From positions 310,001-374,000 of the forward strand of contig NZ_PVTF01000009.1 in NCBI RefSeq assembly GCF_003002815.1: 64,000 bases of DNA. The letters are read 5' to 3'. How positions within the stretch are numbered: position 1 is the first letter of the stretch; each line of letters starts with the position of its first letter. The notes below the pieces were generated by a model. It was not told where the DNA came from. It did not search any database and saw only the letters and a list, made by a program, of their open reading frames with translations. The translations under genes and the position numbers were made by a program. The stretch is from Umezawaea tangerina (GTDB taxonomy: Bacteria > Actinomycetota > Actinomycetes > Mycobacteriales > Pseudonocardiaceae). Below, piece by piece: positions 7,428 to 15,980 of the stretch.

Positions 7428-8258
7428 TCAGCCCACGCCGACGCGCAGCGCGTGCGGGACCTGGAGGACCGGGTCCGCGGTGAGGATCGCGAGGTGCACC
7501 TGGCGCAGCAGCGAGCCGGGGTCGATGCCCAGCTCGTCGGCCAGCATGCGCCTGCCCTCCTCGTAGAGCACGAGGGCGTCCGCCTGCCTGTTGCAGCGGT
7601 AGAAGGTGGTCATGAGCTGGGCTCGGAACCGCTCCTGCAACGGGTGCTGCCGCACCAGGCGGGTCAGCTCCGGCAGCAGCTGGGCGTGCCTGCCCAGCGC
7701 GAGGTCGGCCTCGATGCGGCTCTCGAGGACCGCGATGCGGGCCTCCTCCAGCCGCGGCCCCTCGGCGTCGGTCAGGTGTTCGGAGACCCCCGACAACGCG
7801 GGACCCCGCCACGACGACAACGCCGAACGCAGCAATCCGGCGGATTCCTCGTACCGCCCGGCCGCCAATGCGTTCTGGCCGAGCCGAGCCTGTTCCTCGA
7901 ATTCCCAGAGGTCGAACCGGCAGTTCCCGAGCCGGATGTCGTAACCGCGTGAACGGCGAGTTATGCCGACCTCGTGGAGCAATGTCTTGCGCAGTCTGGA
8001 CACGTATGTGTAGATCTGCGCGTTGAACGTGGCGGGCGGGTGGTGGCCCCACAGGAAGTCGCTCATCTCCGAGTCGGAGACGGTCCCGTTGTCGGCGAGC
8101 AGCAACGCCGCCAGCACCGTGCGCGGCTTCGAGCCGTCCAGCGGCACCTCCTCCCCGTCGTTCAGCACCTCGACCGGCCCCAGGATCCGGAACTCCAGCA
8201 ACGGACTCACACCCCTCTGCGAAACGATCGACGGCGACGACTGGGCTCCGGGCTTCAC
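7428..8258 (-). CDS. SARP-family transcriptional activator (second of pair)
   Basis: A 276-aa SARP: an OmpR-type winged-helix N-terminal domain (LEFRILGPVEV to RLRKTLLHE, about residues 20-100) followed by a bacterial transcriptional activation domain (FDLWEFEEQARLG to ELGIDPG, about 115-265). It lacks the C-terminal ATPase of the large AfsR-type regulators. The GTG start overlaps the upstream SARP stop as GTGA, so the two are co-translated. It lies directly upstream of ACP1 in the same direction and is the likely pathway-specific activator of the polyketide operon. Confidence 0.88.
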   Translation of the reverse strand: MKPGAQSSPSIVSQRGVSPLLEFRILGPVEVLNDGEEVPLDGSKPRTVLAALLLADNGTVSDSEMSDFLWGHHPPATFNAQIYTYVSRLRKTLLHEVGITRRSRGYDIRLGNCRFDLWEFEEQARLGQNALAAGRYEESAGLLRSALSSWRGPALSGVSEHLTDAEGPRLEEARIAVLESRIEADLALGRHAQLLPELTRLVRQHPLQERFRAQLMTTFYRCNRQADALVLYEEGRRMLADELGIDPGSLLRQVHLAILTADPVLQVPHALRVGVG

Positions 8259-9013
8259 AGCAGCACCTGGTCGTGGACGAGGATCGCCTGGTAGAGCTCG
8301 CGCAGCGCGTGACCGGGCTCGAGGCCGAGCTCGGCGGCGAGCCGCTTGCGGGTGTGGTGGAAGACGTCGAGCGCCTCGGTCTGGCGACCGTTGCGGTAGA
8401 GCGCGACCATGAGCTGCTCGCTGAAGCGCTCGCGCTCGGGGTACTCGGCGGCGAGCTGCTTGAGCTCGGAGACGACGCCGCGGTCCTCGCCGTTGGCGAG
8501 CTTGGCCGCGATGAGGTCCTCCCTGGCGCTCAGGCGGCGCTCGTCGAGGCGGGCGGCCTCGATCCGGAAGCGCAGCCCGTCGCCGACGTCGAACAGGGCC
8601 GGGCCGCGCCACAGCCGCAGCGCGCGCTCCAGCAGGTCGATGGCCTCGGCGGGCCTGCGGGTGACGCAGCTCGACCCGAGGTCGGCCAGGTCGCGGAAGC
8701 GGTACGCGTCGATGGAATCGGCGTCGACGTCGAGCACGTAACCGCTGCCCAGTGTTCGGACCAGTTCATCCCCTGGCCGGTCCGCTACCCCTTCCAACAA
8801 TTTTCGCAAACGCACCACATTTGCCTGTAGTGCATTTCGTGCATTGCCCATCGTCTTTCCGGCCCACAGTTCCTCGACCAGGCGGTCAAATGGGACGGGC
8901 GTTCCAGGAGACAGTGCGAGCAAGGCGAGAAGAGTACGAACCTGCCGGGCAGCGACTCCGATCCGTCGGTCTCCGTGAGCGAGCGCGACGGCACCCAGAA
9001 TCTGAATCTGCAT
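8255..9013 (-). CDS. SARP-family transcriptional activator (first of pair)
   Basis: A 252-aa SARP with a winged-helix domain (MQIQILGAVALAHGD through ANVVRLRKLLEG) and a BTAD domain (IDAYRFRDLADLG to ELGLEPGHALREL). The start is the ATG at 9013, five codons inside a TTG-initiated frame. Its stop overlaps the second SARP start by 4 bp. Two short SARPs in tandem may act as a heteromer or a cascade; the sequence does not decide which. The region upstream holds an inverted repeat at 9042-9058. Confidence 0.88.
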   Translation of the reverse strand: MQIQILGAVALAHGDRRIGVAARQVRTLLALLALSPGTPVPFDRLVEELWAGKTMGNARNALQANVVRLRKLLEGVADRPGDELVRTLGSGYVLDVDADSIDAYRFRDLADLGSSCVTRRPAEAIDLLERALRLWRGPALFDVGDGLRFRIEAARLDERRLSAREDLIAAKLANGEDRGVVSELKQLAAEYPERERFSEQLMVALYRNGRQTEALDVFHHTRKRLAAELGLEPGHALRELYQAILVHDQVLL

Positions 9014-9397
9014 GGCCAGGACCCCCAAGTCCCTCGGCGGTGCGAAGGTGTACTTCGCCGTTCAACCTTTCTTTACCTCCCGCAGACCTTTCGCGGCCGG
9101 TGCGGAGGGTGGTAGAGCGCAGGAATCCAGGCCGTCGACCCACGAATCAGCGGACGGGACGACGACCTGGAATAGTCCTTGTTAAAGCGATCACATGTTG
9201 CCTACGCCGCGACGTTGGGGGGAAATATCATTTGGCTCGCGTCGGGGGCACGCGGGCGGTATGCGGCCGAACGGCGCAGCGGACTGGGCCTTGTGCGACA
9301 ATTCACGTACTGCAACGGCAGTCAGCCAGTTGTTCACAATCCGGCCCCGACCAGCCACGATGGCAGGCCGAAACACATCGCAGAATTATGTTACCGG
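9014..9397. promoter_or_regulatory. SARP promoter region, non-coding, with inverted repeat
   Basis: 384 bp without a convincing gene. GCGAAG-GTGTA-CTTCGC at 9042-9058 is a perfect 6-bp inverted repeat about 30-45 nt upstream of the first SARP start, in operator position. The part from about 9175 to 9420 contains several AT-rich patches (around TTAAAGCGATCACATG and GGAAATATCATTTGG), unusual for this genome and the type of DNA that Lsr2, encoded just beyond, would bind. Confidence 0.5.
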
Positions 9398-9793
9398 TCA
9401 GTTCCATAATCCGCGCGCAGTCGGACGAGGGCTTTTGCGGTCGTTCGGATGAGCCTCTTCATAGGCGCTGAGCACGGCCTCCGACAGCCGTCCACGATCC
9501 GAGACGCTGAACCCCCTGCCGCGGGCCCACGCCCGCACCGCTCGGAGTTCCTCCACGTCAAGGCTGCGCACCGGGCTCGGCCGAGCGCCGCGAGCAGCGG
9601 GTTCGGCATCCCGCAGGCCCGAACGGGCGCACAGCGCATACCTCCGGAGCACCTCGCGGAGCCGAGCCGCGTTCGCCGGGCACAGGTCGATCTCGTACTC
9701 GACGCCGTCCAACCCGAAACTGATGGTGGCGACACCTTCGGCAGTGCTCCCGTCCAGGTCGTCAACGACCTCGACGGTGACCCTTCGACCCAC
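9398..9793 (-). CDS. lsr2: Lsr2-family nucleoid-associated silencer
   Basis: A 131-aa Lsr2 homologue. The N-terminal dimerisation domain reads RVTVEVVDDLDGS...ISFGLDGVEYEIDL. The C-terminal DNA-binding domain has RAVRAWARGRGFSVSDRGRL, including the RGR-type hook that enters the minor groove of AT-rich DNA. Lsr2 bridges DNA and silences AT-rich or acquired genes. Its place between the SARPs and the divergent ACP2 gene, with AT-rich patches on both sides, suggests a local paralogue that silences or insulates this cluster. Whether it is the only Lsr2 of the genome cannot be seen here. Confidence 0.92.
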   Translation of the reverse strand: MGRRVTVEVVDDLDGSTAEGVATISFGLDGVEYEIDLCPANAARLREVLRRYALCARSGLRDAEPAARGARPSPVRSLDVEELRAVRAWARGRGFSVSDRGRLSEAVLSAYEEAHPNDRKSPRPTARGLWN

Positions 9794-10022
9794 GTGTTCC
9801 GCCCTCGATCCGGCTACCGACCGTCACCCGCCCAGGGCTCCGGGACGCGGGGCGGTCGCGTTCCTGGTGCCGTGGCGAAGCTCCGGGATGTTGTTCGGAA
9901 CGCACCGTAGCGGCAATGGGATAGGTCGCGAAACACCGTTTCGGCGGACAACCTGAAGTATAGAAGTGCTATAGCGGGCGCCCGGAGCATTCCTTCGCAG
10001 ATACCGCTCCCGTGGAGGAACC
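9794..10022. promoter_or_regulatory. divergent lsr2 / ACP2 promoter region
   Basis: 229 bp between divergently transcribed lsr2 and ACP2. TATAG-AAGTG-CTATA at 9959-9973 is a perfect 5-bp inverted repeat in an AT-rich patch about 50 nt upstream of the ACP2 ATG, and its right half contains the TATAGC word also found in front of ACP1. A GGAGGAACC ribosome site precedes the ACP2 ATG. Confidence 0.45.
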
Positions 10023-10295
10023 ATGACCGCCTCGCAGGCCACCGTGACGCTCGACGAGAACCAGAGGGCGCAGATCAAGGAAATCGTCTCGGAAATCCTC
10101 GAGATCGACCCCGCGGAGATGACGGCGACGAGCCTGTTCAAAGAGGACCACGACGCGGACAGCCTCGGGGCCATCGAAATCCTGTCGGCGCTGGAACGCA
10201 CCTTCGGCATCGAGATCGACCAGGCCGAGCTGACCCGCATGGTCAACCTCGACGGTGTCGTCACCGTGGTCGAGGAAGCGTCAACCGTCAATTAG
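10023..10295 (+). CDS. acyl carrier protein (orphan copy, ACP2)
   Basis: A 90-aa ACP with the 4'-phosphopantetheine site DADSLGAIEI (Ser47). GGAGGAACC sits right before the ATG. It differs from ACP1 (7081-7350) mainly at the two termini and a handful of conservative core positions (for example V/I after TFG, and E/D after MVNL). It is transcribed away from the operon, beyond the SARPs and lsr2, with its own promoter region. Possible roles are a starter-unit or shuttle ACP, or a dosage copy. The sequence shows duplication but not which role. Confidence 0.92.
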   Translation: MTASQATVTLDENQRAQIKEIVSEILEIDPAEMTATSLFKEDHDADSLGAIEILSALERTFGIEIDQAELTRMVNLDGVVTVVEEASTVN

Positions 10296-10539
10296 CCGGC
10301 TGTTAACCCCCGAGTGGCCGCACGTCCGGCAGCGGACGCCCGGACCCCGCTCCACCGCAGTCCCGCACGAGGCCGGCCGCCCCGGCTCTCGGCTCCCCGA
10401 GAGATGGCGCGGACCCGCGCGTCGACGACCGGTCACCCCCAGCGGGCGCCGACGCCGATCCGGTCCGCGTCATCCTCACCCCTCGGCCCGCCGACCGCCC
10501 CCGGCGGCGCCGGAAGGGGGCGGTGCGAAACTGCCGGCC

Positions 10540-10902
10540 ATGGGACTGTTCACCGTCGCCGAGGCGCGGGCCGTGCTGGCCGACCTCATGCCCGTGCTGC
10601 ACGACATCGTCCGCCTGCGAGCCGACGCCGCGGAGCTCGCCGCCGCGGTGTCCCCCGGCGGCGGACCGTCCCGTCTGGGAGGCCTCCCCGAGTGGAAGGC
10701 CGCACAGGCTGAGCTGGACGAACTGCTCACCTCGGTGCAGCAGACAGGGGCCGAACTGAAGGGGTTCGCCCCCCTCCTCGTAGACTTCCCCTCGGACCTT
10801 GACGGCGCGCCGGTGCTGCTGTGCTGGTTGGAAGGCGACACCGAGCTCAGCTGGTACCACCGTCTCGACCTCGGTTTCGCAGGTAGGCGCCGGTTGGCCT
10901 GA
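10540..10902 (+). CDS. DUF2203 family protein
   Basis: A 120-aa protein matching DUF2203. It has a helical N-terminus FTVAEARAVLADLMPVLHDIV, the conserved ELKGFAPLLVDFPS, the signature VLLCWLEGDTELSWYHR, and the end LGFAGRRRL. The start ATG at 10540 begins the conserved block, although the frame is open further left. The function is unknown. It is the first gene after the polyketide locus and probably marks its boundary. Confidence 0.85.
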   Translation: MGLFTVAEARAVLADLMPVLHDIVRLRADAAELAAAVSPGGGPSRLGGLPEWKAAQAELDELLTSVQQTGAELKGFAPLLVDFPSDLDGAPVLLCWLEGDTELSWYHRLDLGFAGRRRLA

Positions 10903-10965
10903 ACTCTCGCCGAGCAGAACTCGGCCGGTCCGCCACAGTTGATCGGACCTGGAACGAGGAGCTGC

Positions 10966-12687
10966 ATGACCCCCGAAGTGACCGACGTGCCCGACGTTGT
11001 CGACGCCGCCGAGGCGACCGAGGACAGGACCACCTTCGCCGACCTGGCGCTGCGTCCCGAGCTCCTCAAGGCGCTGACGACGCTCGGCTACGAGGAGCCG
11101 ACGCCGATCCAGCGCGAGGCGATCCCGCCGCTGCTGGAGGGCAAGGACCTGCTGGGCCAGGCCGCGACCGGCACCGGCAAGACCGCGGCGTTCGCGCTGC
11201 CGGTGCTGCAGAAGCTCACCGAGTCGGGCCGCCGCACGACCGCCCCGCTCGCGCTGGTGCTCGTCCCGACCCGCGAGCTCGCGGTGCAGGTGTGCGAGGC
11301 GATCCACAAGTACGGCCGCGACCTCGGCGCCCGCGTGCTCCCCATCTACGGCGGCCAGCCCATCGGCCGCCAGCTGCAGGCCCTGGAGCGCGGTGTCGAC
11401 GTCGTCGTCGCCACGCCGGGCCGGGCCATCGACCACATCGGTCGCGGCACGCTGAAGCTCGACGGCCTGGAGATCGTCGTCCTCGACGAGGCCGACGAGA
11501 TGCTCGACATGGGCTTCGCCGAGGACATCGAGAGCATCCTGCAGGAGACCCCCGAGTCCCGGCAGACGGTGCTGTTCTCCGCCACGATGCCGCCGCGCAT
11601 CGACAAGCTGGCCCGCCAGCACCTCAAGGACCCGGTGCGGATCACGATCGGGCGCGAGCAGACCGCGCCCGGCGAGGCCCCCCGCGTCCGGCAGAGCGCC
11701 TACATCGTGCCGCGGGCGCACAAGCCCGCCGCGCTGGGCCGCGTGCTCGACGTCGAGTCGCCCACCGCCGCGATCGTCTTCTGCCGCACCCGCGACGAGG
11801 TCGACCAGCTGACCGAGACCCTCAACGGCCGCGGCTACCGGGCGGAGTCGCTGCACGGCGGCATCAGCCAGGAGCAGCGCGACCGGGTCATGGGCAGGCT
11901 GCGCAACGGCACGGCCGACCTGCTGGTGGCGACCGACGTCGCCGCCCGCGGCCTGGACATCGAGCAGCTCACGCACGTGGTGAACTACAACGTCCCCTCC
12001 GCCCCCGAGTCCTACGTGCACCGCATCGGCCGCGTCGGCCGCGCGGGCCGCGAGGGCGTGGCCATCACGCTGGCCGAGCCCCGCGAGCACGGGATGCTCA
12101 AGACCATCGAGCGGGTCACCAAGCAGCGGATCCCGGTCGAGAAGGTCCCCACCGTCGCGGACCTCAAGGCCCGCAGGCTGGAGCTCACCCGCGCGGCGCT
12201 GCACGAGAGCCTGCTGGAGGACCAGCTCGAGGGCTTCCGGGTGGTCGTGGAGACGCTGACCGACGAGTTCGACCTCATGGAGATCGCCCTCGCCGCCGTG
12301 AAGCTGGCCCACGAGGCCTCCGGTGCCGCCGCGGACGAGGAGGAGGAGATCCCGGACGTGTCCGCGCGCCTGGACCGCCCCGGCCGCGGGTCCGCCGAGC
12401 CCGGCAACCGGCGTGAGCGCAGGCCGCGCACGCCCACCGCGGGCATGACCAGGCTGTTCTTCGGCGCGGGCCGCAGCGCGGGCATCCGGCCGCAGGACCT
12501 GGTCGGCGCCATCGCGGGCGAGGCCAAGCTCAAGGGCCGCGACATCGGCGCGATCGAGATCGCGGACCGGTTCTCGCTGGTGGAGGTGCCCGAGTCGGCG
12601 GCGCAGTCGGTGATCGTGGCCCTGCGCGGTGCGACGGTCAAGGGCCGCAAGGTGTCCGTGCGCCTGGAGCGCGACCAGCTCGGCTAG
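10966..12687 (+). CDS. deaD: DEAD-box ATP-dependent RNA helicase, DeaD/CsdA type
   Basis: A 573-aa RNA helicase that unwinds structured RNA, typically in ribosome assembly or cold adaptation. In order: Q motif (FADLAL...YEEPTPIQ), Walker A ATGTGKT, PTRELA, TPGR, DEADEML, SAT, then the C-lobe motifs RGLDIEQLTHVVNY and HRIGRVGRAGREG. A C-terminal DbpA-like RNA-binding domain starts near MTRLFFGAGRSAGI. The ATG at 10966 is preceded by GAGGAG; an in-frame ATG 27 nt upstream has no ribosome site. A strong terminator follows. Confidence 0.95.
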   Translation: MTPEVTDVPDVVDAAEATEDRTTFADLALRPELLKALTTLGYEEPTPIQREAIPPLLEGKDLLGQAATGTGKTAAFALPVLQKLTESGRRTTAPLALVLVPTRELAVQVCEAIHKYGRDLGARVLPIYGGQPIGRQLQALERGVDVVVATPGRAIDHIGRGTLKLDGLEIVVLDEADEMLDMGFAEDIESILQETPESRQTVLFSATMPPRIDKLARQHLKDPVRITIGREQTAPGEAPRVRQSAYIVPRAHKPAALGRVLDVESPTAAIVFCRTRDEVDQLTETLNGRGYRAESLHGGISQEQRDRVMGRLRNGTADLLVATDVAARGLDIEQLTHVVNYNVPSAPESYVHRIGRVGRAGREGVAITLAEPREHGMLKTIERVTKQRIPVEKVPTVADLKARRLELTRAALHESLLEDQLEGFRVVVETLTDEFDLMEIALAAVKLAHEASGAAADEEEEIPDVSARLDRPGRGSAEPGNRRERRPRTPTAGMTRLFFGAGRSAGIRPQDLVGAIAGEAKLKGRDIGAIEIADRFSLVEVPESAAQSVIVALRGATVKGRKVSVRLERDQLG

Positions 12688-12695
12688 CGGGTCAC

Positions 12696-12725
12696 CCTGG
12701 TGGGTGCCGCTCGGCACCCACCAGG
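12696..12725 (+). terminator. intrinsic terminator of the helicase gene
   Basis: Perfect 13-bp stem CCTGGTGGGTGCC with a GCTC loop, 8 nt after the helicase stop codon. No U-tract. Confidence 0.9.
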
Positions 12726-12758
12726 AATCCCGTCCCCGTCCCGGACGTTCTTGCCGAC

Positions 12759-13529
12759 ATGAGCGATGATCTCCAGGCCGGGTGGACCGAGTGGCACGAC
12801 CGCCGGGAAGCCGAGCTGCGCGGGCCACACGGGTGGCTGAGCCTGGCCGGGCTGCACTGGTTGGACGAACGACCGCGGCGGTTCCCCGGAGTGCCCGGTG
12901 AGTGGCGCGTCGACGGCGGTGCCGCACGGGTGACCGCGACCGCCGCCGAAGGGCTCGTGGTCGACGGCCTCCCGTTCGACGGCTCCGCCGAGGTCACCGT
13001 CGCCGAGCAGGACTCGACGATCTTCGGTTCCTACGGCGACGTGCACCTGGAGGTCGCCCTCCGGTCCGGCCGCTACGCGCTGCGGCCGCGCGACCCGAAC
13101 GCCCCGGTGCTGCGGTCGTTCACCGGCGTCCCCGCGTTCGCCGTGCGGCCGGAGTACGTCGTGGAGGCCGTGTTCACGCCGTACGAGGCACCGCGGACGA
13201 TCGTCGTCGGGTCCGCCCAGGAAGGGCTCGAGCAGGACACCACCGTGCACGGCGAGCTGGTCTTCACCCTCGCCGGCGTCGAGCAGCGGCTGGCCGCCTC
13301 CGTCGACGGCGACACCGTGGACCTCCGGTTCAGCGACCCCACCAGCGGCACGTCGACCGCCGAGTGGCGAGCCCTGACGGGCGCGCTGCGCGACGGCCGC
13401 GCGGTGCTGGACTTCAACCGGGCCAGGAACATGCCCTACGCCTTCTCGCCCTACGGCACCTGCCCACGACCGCCGAAGGGCAACGTGGTCACCGTGCCCG
13501 TCGAGGCGGGCGAGCTGAAGCCCTCCTGA
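12759..13529 (+). CDS. DUF1684 domain-containing protein
   Basis: A 256-aa cytoplasmic protein matching DUF1684. GPHGWLSLAGLHWL at the N-terminus and LDFNRARNMPYAFSPYGTCPRPP near the C-terminus are the two signatures of the family. The second contains the conserved Asp-Phe-Asn-Arg and Cys-Pro residues. No signal peptide. The biochemical function is unknown. It is a single gene between two terminators. Confidence 0.88.
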   Translation: MSDDLQAGWTEWHDRREAELRGPHGWLSLAGLHWLDERPRRFPGVPGEWRVDGGAARVTATAAEGLVVDGLPFDGSAEVTVAEQDSTIFGSYGDVHLEVALRSGRYALRPRDPNAPVLRSFTGVPAFAVRPEYVVEAVFTPYEAPRTIVVGSAQEGLEQDTTVHGELVFTLAGVEQRLAASVDGDTVDLRFSDPTSGTSTAEWRALTGALRDGRAVLDFNRARNMPYAFSPYGTCPRPPKGNVVTVPVEAGELKPS

Positions 13530-13640
13530 GACCGCTCACCAGAGGTCGCGGCCGGGCAGCGAGGTCCGCGGCACCGGGGTGACGCCGGACTGAGTTTTGG
13601 TCTGCACTGAAGCTACTGAGCATCCAGACATTGAGACGGC

Positions 13641-13679
13641 GGAAAGGCGCCGCCCGGAGGACCCGGACGGCGCCTTTCC
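13641..13679. terminator. bidirectional terminator
   Basis: Stem GGAAAGGCGCCG / CGGCGCCTTTCC (12 bp, perfect) enclosing a smaller CCCGG...CCGGG hairpin, between the convergent DUF1684 and beta-helix genes. Confidence 0.88.
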
Positions 13680-13694
13680 CCGTACTGCGCGGAA

Positions 13695-15980
13695 CTACGG
13701 GTAGCTGACCAAGTTCGCGACCGTGGGGTTGTTGGGGCCCACCGTCCCGCCGGTGCTGTTGATGATGTTGCGGATCGTGCCCTGGTTGCCGCCGAGGGAG
13801 ACGGTCACCATGTTGTGGAACTTCACGTTCGGGTTGTTCGGGACCTCGAACGCGTGGGCGTTGACCACGCTGGGGTTGACGTTGAAGAAGCAGTAGCTGC
13901 CCAGCCCCCACGCCTCGTGGCTGGTGACCGAGTTCGCGACCTTGTACGCCGCGTAGCCCTGCGTCGAGCCGTTCATGTACGCCGCCTGGTTCGGCGGGTC
14001 GTAGGGCATCTCGTTCTGGTAGAAGTACGTCCTGCCGCCGTTGCCGTTCCAGATGGTCTGGTACTTCTGGTAGTGCTCGACGAACAGGCCGTACATCGTC
14101 ACGTCGTCGCCGTTGACGATCAGCCCGGTGTCCGAGGTGTTGAGGTTCCAGCCCACCCCGTTGCCGGTGCTGTCGCCGTGGTCACCGCGCCAGATCCACA
14201 TGTGGTCGCCGATGACGTTGTCGCTGTTGATGACGAGGTTCGTCGTGGCCCGGCCGACCACCGCGCCGCCGACCCGGAAGAACACGTCGTTGAGCGAGGT
14301 CGGGTTGGCCGCGTGGTTCGCGCTGGACCCGGTCGGGCCGATCTCCATCAGCAGGGTGGAGTTCGTGGGGCCCGCGTCGATCAGGATGCCCGCGATCTTC
14401 ACGCCGTCGACGTCCGCGACGGTCATCGCGGTCACGCCGTTGTCCGGGATCAGCGTCGCCAGGCCGAGGCCGAGCACGACGGTGTCGGGACGGGTGACCT
14501 TGATCGTCTCGCTCAGGTGGTAGACGCCAGGTCCGAAGACCAGGTCCTTGCCGGAGGCGAGTGCGGCGTTGATGGCGCTCGCCGACGTGCCCGGCTTGGC
14601 CACGAAGAACTGGCTGATCGGCAGGTTCTGGCCCGCGGCCGCGCCGTTCGTCCAGCTGGCACCGGTGGAGTTGGTGCGCAGCGCCGGGACGAACACGTTG
14701 TAGTTGCCCGCCGCGTCGATGTTGAGGAACGGCTTCTCGCGGACCTGCGGGGTCTGCGAGACCTTCGTGTACGGCGGGTTCGGGAACGTGCCCGCGGGGG
14801 CGTTGGTGGCGCCCACGAACACCATGTTCCAGTTGGAGCCCGTCCAGCTGCCCATCTCGGAGTTGCGGGTCAGCCACTGCTGCTGCGACCCGGACCGGAC
14901 CTGGCCGTCGATCTTGCTGTCGGCCAGCAGACCACCGCTGGACCAGCCGCCGTCGTCGAGCGCCAGGTTGCCGCGCAGGTGCATCCGCCGGTACGGCGCC
15001 GCCTGCGACACCGCCCAGCGGTCGTTGCCCCCGGTGGGCGTGACCGACAGGTTCTCCGCCGCGCGCCAGAAGTTCTGCGTCGCGTTCTGGTCACCCAGCC
15101 AGTCGGCCTCGACGTGCACCGACCCGTTGATGTTCACGTCGTCCGGGTTCTTGCCCAGGCCGAGAACGTGGGTGTAGAAGCCGACGTTCACGTTCGCGTT
15201 GTACGTGCCCGGCTTGAACATCAGCGCGTACCGCTGCTGCCCGAACTGGTTGCGCTCCTGCTGGGCGAAGATCTGGTCGACCCTGCTCTGGATCGTCGCC
15301 GCCGACATGGACGGGTCGAAGACGATCGCGTTCGGGCCGAAGTCCGGAGTACCGGGCACTGGGGGCACGGGGGTGGTTCCTCCTGCGGGGACAAGGGTGA
15401 ACGACTGCGCGCTCGACCCGGTGCACCCCCACTGCTGGAGCTGCACGCTGTCGGCCGTGGACGAGCCGGGCACGTCCAGGCACTTCCCGCTCAGCCTGCT
15501 GACGAAGCGGTAGGAGCCGCCCGCCTGTTCTACCGCCTGCCATTGTTGGTTGTTCCCACCACCATAGGTCCAGAGGTGGATGAGTCCACCGTCGGCGGTG
15601 GACACGTTCGAGACGTCCCACACCTGCGCGGCGTCGCCCCGCGCGTTCACCCTGCTGAACCCGCCGCTGGTGGCCTGGAACTGCCACAGCTGGGCGTCGG
15701 TCCCGTTGCAGGTGTACTGCTGGAGCGCCGTTCCGTTCGCCGTCGCGGCCGAACGCGCGTCGACGCACTTGCCGGTCGCCTGGTTCACGACCGTGTACCA
15801 GACCGACGGGTCGACGGCGGCGTTCGCGGCGGGCGAGCCCACGGACAGGAACGTGACCATGCCCGCGATCACCGCCAGCACCGCGGCGAAAGCCGTTCGT
15901 CGACCGCGCGGCACGCGGCCCTTGGGACGTGGAAGCACTGTGGGAACCCTCCTCGGCCGCGGCGCGCGCGGCGTCGTCAC
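13695..15980 (-). CDS. secreted ricin-B-type lectin plus parallel beta-helix protein
   Basis: 761 aa. A basic N-terminus is followed by a hydrophobic signal (FAAVLAVIAGMVTFLSV) with an Ala-rich cleavage region (PAANAA). Residues about 55-200 form a ricin-type beta-trefoil (CBM13-like), with GKCVDARSA and GKCLDVPGS plus repeated QLWQF/QQWQA motifs. A Pro-rich linker then leads to a long C-terminal region typical of right-handed beta-helix, pectate-lyase-like secreted proteins of actinomycetes (GDHMWIWRGDHGDSTG, LIVNGDDVTMYGLFVEHYQKYQ). It probably binds and acts on a plant or fungal polysaccharide. The catalytic class is not decided. The start is a GTG at 15980. Confidence 0.8.
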   Translation of the reverse strand: MTTPRAPRPRRVPTVLPRPKGRVPRGRRTAFAAVLAVIAGMVTFLSVGSPAANAAVDPSVWYTVVNQATGKCVDARSAATANGTALQQYTCNGTDAQLWQFQATSGGFSRVNARGDAAQVWDVSNVSTADGGLIHLWTYGGGNNQQWQAVEQAGGSYRFVSRLSGKCLDVPGSSTADSVQLQQWGCTGSSAQSFTLVPAGGTTPVPPVPGTPDFGPNAIVFDPSMSAATIQSRVDQIFAQQERNQFGQQRYALMFKPGTYNANVNVGFYTHVLGLGKNPDDVNINGSVHVEADWLGDQNATQNFWRAAENLSVTPTGGNDRWAVSQAAPYRRMHLRGNLALDDGGWSSGGLLADSKIDGQVRSGSQQQWLTRNSEMGSWTGSNWNMVFVGATNAPAGTFPNPPYTKVSQTPQVREKPFLNIDAAGNYNVFVPALRTNSTGASWTNGAAAGQNLPISQFFVAKPGTSASAINAALASGKDLVFGPGVYHLSETIKVTRPDTVVLGLGLATLIPDNGVTAMTVADVDGVKIAGILIDAGPTNSTLLMEIGPTGSSANHAANPTSLNDVFFRVGGAVVGRATTNLVINSDNVIGDHMWIWRGDHGDSTGNGVGWNLNTSDTGLIVNGDDVTMYGLFVEHYQKYQTIWNGNGGRTYFYQNEMPYDPPNQAAYMNGSTQGYAAYKVANSVTSHEAWGLGSYCFFNVNPSVVNAHAFEVPNNPNVKFHNMVTVSLGGNQGTIRNIINSTGGTVGPNNPTVANLVSYP

